Part shown: in pieces, positions 57,025-64,000 of the stretch
How the letters are laid out: each line of letters opens with the position of its first letter
Position numbering within the stretch: position 1 is the stretch's first letter
DNA from: Hemerocallis citrina
Lineage: Eukaryota > Streptophyta > Magnoliopsida > Asparagales > Asphodelaceae
Direction of reading: 5' to 3'
NCBI GenBank assembly: GCA_017893485.1
Contig: CM030367.1
Location: forward strand, 146,681,767 to 146,745,766
DNA: 64,000 bases
Program-made: the position numbers and the translations under genes
The notes under the pieces: generated by a model
The model's database searches: none
Told to the model about the DNA's origin: nothing
What the model saw: the letters and a program-made list of their open reading frames with translations, nothing else

Positions 57025-57363
57025 GTTTATCGAGGGTGATTTTGATACATACATTTCACGAATCAGAAAGCCACATGTATGGGGAGGCGAGCCGGAGCTA
57101 TTGATGGCATCTCATGTCCTGCAGTGAGTCCCATGCCCTCTCTCTTTCAACTATTTTTTTGGTTAAATGACACCTGCTTCTACGTTGGCGGGATGCCTAT
57201 ATCAGTTTATATGCATGATGCAGATTCTGGTGGCCTAATAAGCATTGCCGAATATGGTCAAGAGTATGGAAAGGAGGATCCAATTCGAGTTCTCTATCAT
57301 GGCTTTGGTCACTATGATGCACTCCAAATTCCTGGGAAGAAAGGTGCGAAATCAAGATTGTAG
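57025..57363 (+). pseudogene. Captured OTU cysteine protease fragment, two exons
   Basis: Exon one (57025-57123) reads FIEGDFDTYISRIRKPHVWG and GEPELLMASHVL and ends at a GTGAGT donor. Exon two (from about 57193) reads MPISVYMHDADSGGLISIAE, YGQEYGKEDPIRVLYHGFGH and YDALQIPG. This matches the C-terminal half of plant OTU-domain deubiquitinases, including the catalytic histidine of GHYD. The catalytic cysteine box (DGxC) is not found. The base pair before exon two is GG, not AG, so the acceptor looks lost. OTU enzymes cleave ubiquitin chains; this fragment cannot. Its source is presumably a host gene carried off by the CACTA element. Confidence 0.8.
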
Positions 57364-58590
57364 TTTTCTTTCAAAAAAGTACAATAAATGGTAAGTTTTG
57401 ATACGATTACTTTCCTGTTCAGATTCAATGTTTTGCTTCTTCAGCATCTTTCTGAATTAGTTTAAGTAATCTTCGCTTCTGTTTAGGTTTCAATCAGAAT
57501 ACTTGCAGTAGTTTCTTTGCTGTCTCATTTTATCTATGTATGCACATCTTGTCCCCAACATCCTGTTCAAAGTACAGCATTAATTTGACTGAGAAGTAGA
57601 GCTGAAAACCACTATACTGCTTTATTTTTCTTCGTATACCCCTTGAAAACCATTACATCTCCTCAATATAAAAGTAAGTTAGGGGAGTTATCTGAGAAAG
57701 ATTTTTTTTTTCACCCGAATATAGGGTAGTTCTTGGTAATTTAGACATTCTTTGAATAGATCTTTCCGTTTTTCTTTGTCTGTATGCTAATTTGAGCTTT
57801 AACCATGGTCAAGCACATTTTCATTCAAGATTTTCCTTGCTAAAACTGGCTCAGAGTTGTTACTAACTCGTAGATATGGTTGGTGTCAGGTAATCGGTCA
57901 ATCATCGAGGCTTCCCAATAATTTGCTCCATAGTCAACATCATTCAATGGGATAAGGCGATTATGAAGAATTTTCTTGACTATCAGGAAAACCTTTCTTA
58001 CTCGAGGCTCATGTCCGTTAAGTCAGGTTGCAGGTAATTATGGATACTGGGTAATAATCTATAGGAGGAGATGTTGTCTTACATGAACATGAAGACTTGG
58101 ATACTAAAAAGAAAATGTATACAAATAAATTTTGGTTTGGTCGTTGACATTGAGTTTCATGCACAAGGTGTTACTGTCTAAAATGTATGACTGGACCTTA
58201 AAAATGTAAAATCATAATGGAATGTACTTTGAAGAGGTTATATTTTCCTTCTTAGTAATTTTTATTTTCAACACATTTATAAATTTTTCGAGTTGTTCTG
58301 AGATTGGCTTCCCATTGCAACATTTCCTGAATGAAACAGGACAAATAGCATCCTTTGAGTTGCTCTGAGATTGGTTTCTGATAGTTTTGAATAGCTATGT
58401 AACTTCGATTTGGATGATATGTTGTCCCTCAGCTGATTTGAATGATGTTTGTTGCTTTGTGTTTGGATGATGTCTTGAATGGTGCATTTTGATTTTGAAA
58501 TTCTTCATTTAAAATTTTTATTCAGATTGTCAATGTTGGAAGTTTTAAATTTTTTTTCAGATTGTAAAATTCTTGATTTAAAAAAAAAAA
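57364..58590. other. CACTA internal AT-rich DNA
   Basis: No gene supported. Repeated GAGTTGCTCTGAGATTGG-type and GATTGT phrases occur near 58290-58380 and 58495-58570 as short local duplications. Confidence 0.5.
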
Positions 58591-58858
58591 AACCCTACCC
58601 CGGCGTTTTAAAACGCCGGGAAAGGTTTTTTAAAGGGAAAAAAAATAAAAAAAATATTTAACATACCCCGGTGTTTCCAAAACGCCGGTATATACCCCGG
58701 CGATTGAAAACGCCGGGGAAAGTGTTCCGCAACCCCGGCGGGGGAAAGGACGGCGCTTGCGGCGGCGCTTTTCGAAGTGCCGGGGGTCCATCCCCGGCGT
58801 TTATAAATGCCGGGCATGGTCAAAACAAACGCCGGGGAATCCCATCCTGTTTGTAGTG
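58591..58858 (+). repeat. CACTA right subterminal and terminal repeats
   Basis: CCCCGGCG and CGCCGGGG motifs recur about eight times, including the perfect palindrome CCCGGCGTTTTAAAACGCCGGG near 58600-58622 (longer word given as ends: CCCGGCG and CGCCGGG). The end TTTGTAGTG is the inverted CACTACAAA. Confidence 0.88.
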
Positions 58859-59214
58859 TAGTTTCGATAAATGCAAGATCTGTTCATTTACTAAGGGCGG
58901 TACGCCCACCTCCCCTGCTACATGGCATAACCAGATTGTTTGGCATAGTGGTTGCTGCAGGTTGCATGGGTTTCGATGTTTTAGGCGTTGTGACCACTGC
59001 GTTGAGTGCCAAATCAAACTTTTCTTTCTCCTTAAGTTTCAAAGCAGAGGGGGTCTCTCCTTCTTCGTTGGCTTCTTTAACATTTGTGGGTTTCCTCAAA
59101 TCTTGAGCGGCAGAGGCCCCTTTCTTCTTGCTCACCTCTGATCTATCTTCTCTGCGAACGAGCAGCTCTGTGCTTGTCGCTTTCCCCAAAATGGTCTCTG
59201 TATCCTGTCGCCCT
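58859..59214 (-). mobile_element. L1-B LINE, ORF1 segment between CACTA and solo LTR
   Basis: Minus-strand frame 58884-59222 reads LLVRREDRSEVSKKKGASAA, NVKEANEEGETPSALKLKEK and VTTPKTSKPMQPAATTMPNN. It joins to 38524 on one side and 62902 on the other when the inserts are removed. Lysine-rich, low-complexity ORF1 sequence. Confidence 0.8.
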
Positions 59215-60269
59215 TGTAACACCCCGCAAAATTGAAATTACAATTTTGCCCCTGTGTGTTACGCACGTGTATTTTGTAACGTGTTTTTACCGCATATTTT
59301 CGATCACCGACTATTTATACAATTTCTATATTGATTTTTACCTTATTTTGAGTCAACAAAAATATAATATTTCAATCTTTATATACTACATGCTTTTTAC
59401 GTGTTTTCAATGCACGTATTAATTACATATTTTCCGCCGCCACAGGTGATAATTTATGGGTTTCAATTATTCATTTTATATTTTCAAATCTATTTATATA
59501 AAACGGAAATTCATTTCCCCTATTTTTTTATTATGATAATTTTGTACGTACAATGCACATGTTTTCTACGTGTAGAAATTTCATCATGAAATATATAAAA
59601 TTAGTAAATATAATTTTTCTTATGTTGTTTTCGATTATATTTTAGTAATTTTTCGTTAGTAAAAACGATTTCGCATTTTGGTGTTATACGTGCGACGCAC
59701 GTGTTTGTTTTGATACGCGTATTTGGGCGTACCCCTTCTCAAAAAGAATTTCATAAAATGTGTGTGTATTTGTTTTTGCATGAAGCATTATAAATTTTAA
59801 CTAACTTTTACGTAATAATATAATATACAATATCTAGTGTATAATATATAGTAGGATAATTATATGTAGGAATTGTGAAATGGATTAATTTGTGAGTAGT
59901 ATGAGTTGGTGGGGGCTGTCATGGTCCAAATTTGCAAAAGGATGTATACAATGGAAATGAATTGATGAGTTGGGCTAGATGAAGCCTAGGTGGCATGGCA
60001 AATTCCAACTAGGGCCCACGGAAATCATGTGTGCTGTTGAAGTTCTCATCTGTACATGCGCATATGCACATTTGTGCATTTGACCGGTCTTAAGCATAGG
60101 ATAGGCCGGTTGTACATGTAGGCGACAGGAAGAGGTAGGGGGTTATGGGAGTTGGGTTTTTGAAGAGGTAGGGAGATGAAAAGTTAGGAGTTAAGGGAGT
60201 TATGTATATGAAAAGTTGGTAAATTAAATTTAGTAATTTATTAGGTGTGAAATTATGCAATTAGAACCC

Positions 60270-60277
60270 TATAAATA
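60270..60277 (+). promoter_or_regulatory. TATA box of the solo LTR
   Basis: TATAAATA in CCCTATAAATAGCCC, followed 30-40 bp later by the CTCTTCTCACACC start-like region. It may still drive transcription of nearby DNA. Confidence 0.6.
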
Positions 60278-62155
60278 GCCCACCATTCTACTCTCTTCTC
60301 ACACCAAAAAGTAATCAAGAAATAAGGGAAAGGAAAAGAAAGAGAGTAAGAGAGTTCTTGTTCTTGGAGTCTCTTGTTAGGAGGAGAAGAGGAATTAGGA
60401 GTCTTGGAGCTAGAAGTGGTGATCATCCTTTCAATTGTTCAAGCTTTCAATCAAGGTGGGTGATCCTATACTTTCTAAATTGTAGGGAATGCATGCTATT
60501 ATGATTAATGAGTAGTATAAATTTTGATGTGATAAATTAGAGAGCAAGTCCATATTTTTAGGTATGCTAAATTGTAGATATGTTACTATTAATTAAGAAA
60601 CAAATTGATATCATGAGAAAAAGAAGTAATGAGTATTTTCTCAATTGCATGTTAATATAGAAAGTAGTAATTACAAAGTATTGTCATGATGTTTGGAAAT
60701 TGAGAACAAAAAGGTAGGGAATAATTGTCAATTGTATGTTAATAGAAACTAATAATTGTGAAAATAATTGAAGAGATTTCCCTTATGTTTAAAGAGGAAT
60801 TTTTGTAAAGTAAAATGGGTATACATTACTAATTTTAACTCATTGTAAGAGAATATAAATTTTTCATAGTTTGATTAAAATGAAGAATTTCATTTCATGT
60901 AATAAAAGAGAAGAAATAGATTGAAATTTAGATAGATTATCAAATATGAATTTTTAAAGCCATAAACTTTTACTAATGAGAACTTTTCAGTCTAAATAAA
61001 CTATTTGTAAATTTTTGATCAAATGAAGAATTAAGTTTTTATGGAAGTAATAAAATAATAGAAAGTTGGGACAAGAACCCACGAAGTAAGGTGATACCGT
61101 TGGGCGCATTCGGCTTGGTGGGCTGCGCGTTGCGCTGGCTTCATTAGTGGCCTGGGTTCGAAACTTGTTTAGCCCAAATCATTTTTTTTGTGATTTGTTT
61201 AATACAAATCGGGCCGAATACTGAGCATATGATCAGTTTAGGTTAAGAATTGGACAAAGACTCCAGTTGGACCTTCTGGTTTGCGGTGGGCCTTTGGTCG
61301 CTGCCTAGTCTGTAAGGGGTTCAAAACCCGGTAGTGACTTTTATTATTTTTTTTTTGGATTTTTTTTTATTTTTTAGTTTCAATGCAAATTTCTAAAATT
61401 CTTATAAAATGAAATAGAGTTATTAAAATAGTTGTAAAATTTATTATTTTGAGAATAGAAACTTTCCTTGTGAAAAAGAATAAAATATTAGTTGCGATGT
61501 GATTTCTCTTGAAGAGTTTATACTCTTATTGCGTTAAGGAATAATTTGTAGCGAATTGAGATATTGTAAGAGTTTGAAATTATTAATAATATTTCATTGT
61601 GTTCTTGAAGAAAAATTATCCGCTTCCAAGATTATGAATGAATAGATCATGAATAATGATGAGACTATGATTACTTGTGAATAAGTTGAAAGATGAAATT
61701 ATTTAAGTTTAATACATGATTATAAAAGGGTGTGAATACCCATGCTTCTTGTACATGAAAGTTTATGATTTAGAGTTAGTAAGACCTCGATACCGGCATT
61801 ATTGAAAGAAATGTTTGAGATATGATTTGGAGATATGGCCATGGGGCTATCTCGTATTTGTTGATTAAGTCCGGTAGGAAGTAAAACTAATTCTATGAGT
61901 GGAAATTATTCATGTCTTGAACTTAAGAAAATTTAGGCACATAAGTAAAGATGTAGTAAACTTAGGGAAACGTAAGTGGGGTGCTCTATATAGTCGGCGG
62001 TGGACTCCAAGACTATAGACCCAGTTGGTGGACTGAGGTTGCCTTATGGGAGACAGATTATTATATTTTAATCCGGGACTATGAGGACGGGTCAGCGGTG
62101 GACTCCGGGATCTTGAGTAGTCGGACAGATGGGTTTTTGGTGTTTACCGTCTCCA

Positions 62156-62157
<2 letters not shown>

Positions 62158-62206
<49 letters not shown>
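62158..62206. repeat. TA dinucleotide microsatellite
   Basis: About 24 TA units in a row. A second, shorter AT run is at 16784-16805. Confidence 0.95.
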
Positions 62207-62207
<1 letters not shown>

Positions 62208-62896
62208 TGGGCTAGAGGGTCACATACGGGACGATTCGTACGATGTGGAATCTGTTATAACAGCCGGCGGTGGACTCCAAGGCTGGGATTCAAATTCGTG
62301 GAATAGTCTGAACTTTGTTTTGCTACTGGGTAGTTTTCATGGGCGAGGGATCGAGCCCTGTATTGTGAAGAATGTAGGCTCTTGCCCTCGGACCTATGTA
62401 GTATGGGATGCATAGAATCCGAACAAGTGTGCATTAGTGTCATCCTAGTATAGAATTGTGTGCATTAGGCATTAAGACATGACATACACTTATGTTTAGA
62501 ATAATCACTTTTGACACTTTACTTGTTCATTCAATCTTTTTGTGATTTGTTAAAGTATGAGATCGTTATACTATTCCCGGCATAGAGAGGATAGTCGTGT
62601 ATAACATTTCGTCAGTTGTAAGTAACTGACGTACCCACAGATTGACATGCAGGTAATGGACTATTCTTGAAGGAGAAAGAATAATATGATGCAATCGAAG
62701 ACTCAATTTATAAAGTTGTATTTTTGTTTTCAAATATTGTAATCTTTGTTTCTTCCGCTGTGTAAAAACCAAGTGTAAATAAACTCTGATGTATTGTGAA
62801 TAAAAAGTTTTAAAATTTCCTTTAAAATTGTACGAAGTGAAGTAAAGATCCCGTGAAATCTCGAATTTATCCTTATCTGAAATTCGGGGTGTTACA

Positions 62897-64000
62897 GCCC
62901 TTGACCCAAAGAAGCCATCTTTTTCCCTTCTGGTGCTTTCCAAACCTTTTCTATACACTCCCTGGTGGATGGCACTTTCTCGCTTGACATCTTCCCCAAG
63001 CTGGCACTGTCCCTCACCAGCTCTTGTCCCGAAGCATGCATGTTGCTACGGAGTTGGTGTTTGCCATTTTTAGGGCCTGCAATCCCTGTCCCCCCTCTGT
63101 GCTCCACCACATGTCCCTCCTTGCCTGCATGCATCGTTTGACCACTTTGCAGCGGTTGTTTGCCATTTTGAGCTATCTGTTGCTCCCTCATTTTCTGATT
63201 TATCCCTGATACTGTGAAGTTTACCAAATCTAGACGTGGGTCATCTTAGCCGTTGCATCCCTTGGTCTGGCTTCGTGCTCGACCACCGGCATCCCGCCCT
63301 GATCCATGCCTCTCTGATCCCTCCGCCGTAGGCTCCCGGCGAGCTTCCATCTCTCTCGTAGCCTTGATCACCTCTCAATGGGCCCGCTCCACTTCGTGTG
63401 TCCCGTCTATGGTGAGCTCCCATGTTGGTGAAGCCACTTGCTTGTAGCTGCGGCCATCTCTGAGAGAGGATGGAGGCGAAGGGGAAGTGATGGAGGTGGG
63501 TTCCGTCTCCCTATCTGCGCGCTTGTCGATGACAAAGCGAAGGAGATAGGACTCCTCATAGGAGAAGACTTTTGCGAATCTTGGCATTAAGGTGATGTCC
63601 TTACTTCAGATCAGTACCCTAGCCAATACTATCTCCGATCGGCAAACGGTTTTCTCGTTGACTTCTTCCACTGTGCTGAAGTCGGATACTATCTCTTGTA
63701 AAGCCTCCTTTTTCTAAAAAATGCAAGGGTATGTTATGAATCCATACCCAGTATCTATCCCCCTGAGGTCGCTCAGCACCAAAGCTCAGTGACCAAGCTT
63801 TAAAGTCCATCATGAAATGCCCAAAATCCACCGTTGCCATTCCGGTGACCTCTATCATCTTTTGCGGCGAAGGGAATGAAATCAGAAACTGGAGGGGACA
63901 CATTCTCTTGACAACCCAGTCACGGTGCGCTTTCATTGGCCATCTCGCGTTCAAAGCTTGGAGAACATAGGCCTCCGATGGCCATCCTTTTGTCACTCGT
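62897..64000 (-). pseudogene. L1-B ORF1, N-terminal part (runs off window)
   Basis: Reading leftward from the window edge: 63996-63619 contains HRDWVVKRMCPLQFLISFPS, MATVDFGHFMMDFKAWSLSF and RYWVWIHNIPLHFLEKGGFT, which resembles the DUF4283-type domain of plant L1 ORF1. Further pieces follow in other frames (63587-63375, SYKQVASPTWELTIDG; 63227-62892). Stops and shifts indicate decay. The LINE 5' end is beyond the window. Confidence 0.75.

Larger units (their letters stand above)
38525..58858 (+). mobile_element. CACTA (En/Spm-type) transposon, non-autonomous, hosting a Gypsy element
   Basis: Ends are CACTACAAAAAATAGG (38525) and, inverted, CACTACAAACAGGATGG (58858). A 3-bp target duplication TAG flanks both sides (38522-38524 and 58859-58861), diagnostic of this superfamily. 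Subterminal CCGGCG repeats occur at both ends. Without the nested Gypsy it is about 3.7 kb. It carries a broken OTU-protease fragment and no transposase, so it needs help from another element. It is inserted in ORF1 of L1-B. Confidence 0.92.
59215..62896 (+). mobile_element. Solo LTR, 3.7 kb, Gypsy (Tekay-like)
   Basis: Begins TGTAACACCCCGC and ends TTCGGGGTGTTACA, with GCCCT duplicated at 59210-59214 and 62897-62901. TATAAATA (60270-60277) marks a plus-strand promoter, followed by an A/G-rich leader. No gag or pol is inside. It also holds a (TA)n microsatellite (about 62158-62206), three copies of GCGGTGGACTCC (61990-62280) and two tRNA-like B-box motifs (near 61160 and 61318). Confidence 0.9.

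Noticed and set aside
61981..62415. 144-codon frame with YIYIYI run
   Set aside because: It spans a TA microsatellite inside a solo LTR; no domain.

Overview
This window is plant nuclear DNA, most likely from a flowering plant. It is almost entirely transposable elements nested inside one another. The plant signals are Copia lineages (Angela-, SIRE- and Tork-like), a Tat-type Gypsy with a second RNase H and an antisense gene, L1-like and RTE-like LINEs, CACTA and hAT DNA transposons, tRNA-Met primer sites, and short GT-AG introns. I found no intact host gene. The only host-like coding sequence is a broken OTU-protease fragment carried by the CACTA element. I cannot name the species.

Layout, left to right. 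(1) 1-3696: 5' part of a minus-strand Angela-like Copia (gag start, about 1.8 kb leader, tRNA-Met PBS, 1471-bp LTR), inserted in an L1 LINE. (2) 3697-11113: that plus-strand LINE (L1-A), split by a 3124-bp solo LTR (6087-9210, 5-bp TSD). (3) 11114-12126: an old RTE-type LINE. (4) 12127-13884: small repeats, an LTR scrap and unassigned DNA. (5) 13885-30400: an old LINE (L1-C) split by a SIRE-like Copia (copia A, 13943-29894). Copia A holds a hAT element in its integrase (17252-18615) and a Tork-like Copia (copia B, 24145-29633) in its 3' LTR. (6) 31194 to the right edge: a minus-strand SIRE-like Copia (copia C) holding a second L1-A family LINE (L1-B). L1-B holds a CACTA transposon (38525-58858), which holds a 16.7-kb Tat Gypsy (39447-56101), which holds a 1.27-kb TRIM (41706-42975). 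L1-B also holds another solo LTR (59215-62896). The chain copia C > LINE > CACTA > Tat > TRIM is five levels deep, and most junctions are confirmed by target-site duplications read directly.

The Tat Gypsy is the most informative element. Its LTRs are the same length (586 bp) and differ at 5 positions by eye. Its pol frame is open for 1419 codons with the catalytic motifs present, while gag is broken. On the opposite strand, between pol and the 3' LTR, is a three-exon gene with an intact spliced frame of about 735 codons and its own promoter-like region. On both sides of this gene lie arrays of 55-bp monomers, each able to form a hairpin, and on one side also 22-bp repeats.

Other points of note: GTCGAC-type palindromes cluster in the LTRs of both Copia lineages and in a promoter-like region inside copia A; an OTU deubiquitinase fragment is carried by the CACTA; the TRIM has two in-frame internal duplications; and the LINE ORF1 and ORF2 overlap by ATGA. 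All coordinates and counts come from reading by eye; no alignment or database search was run.
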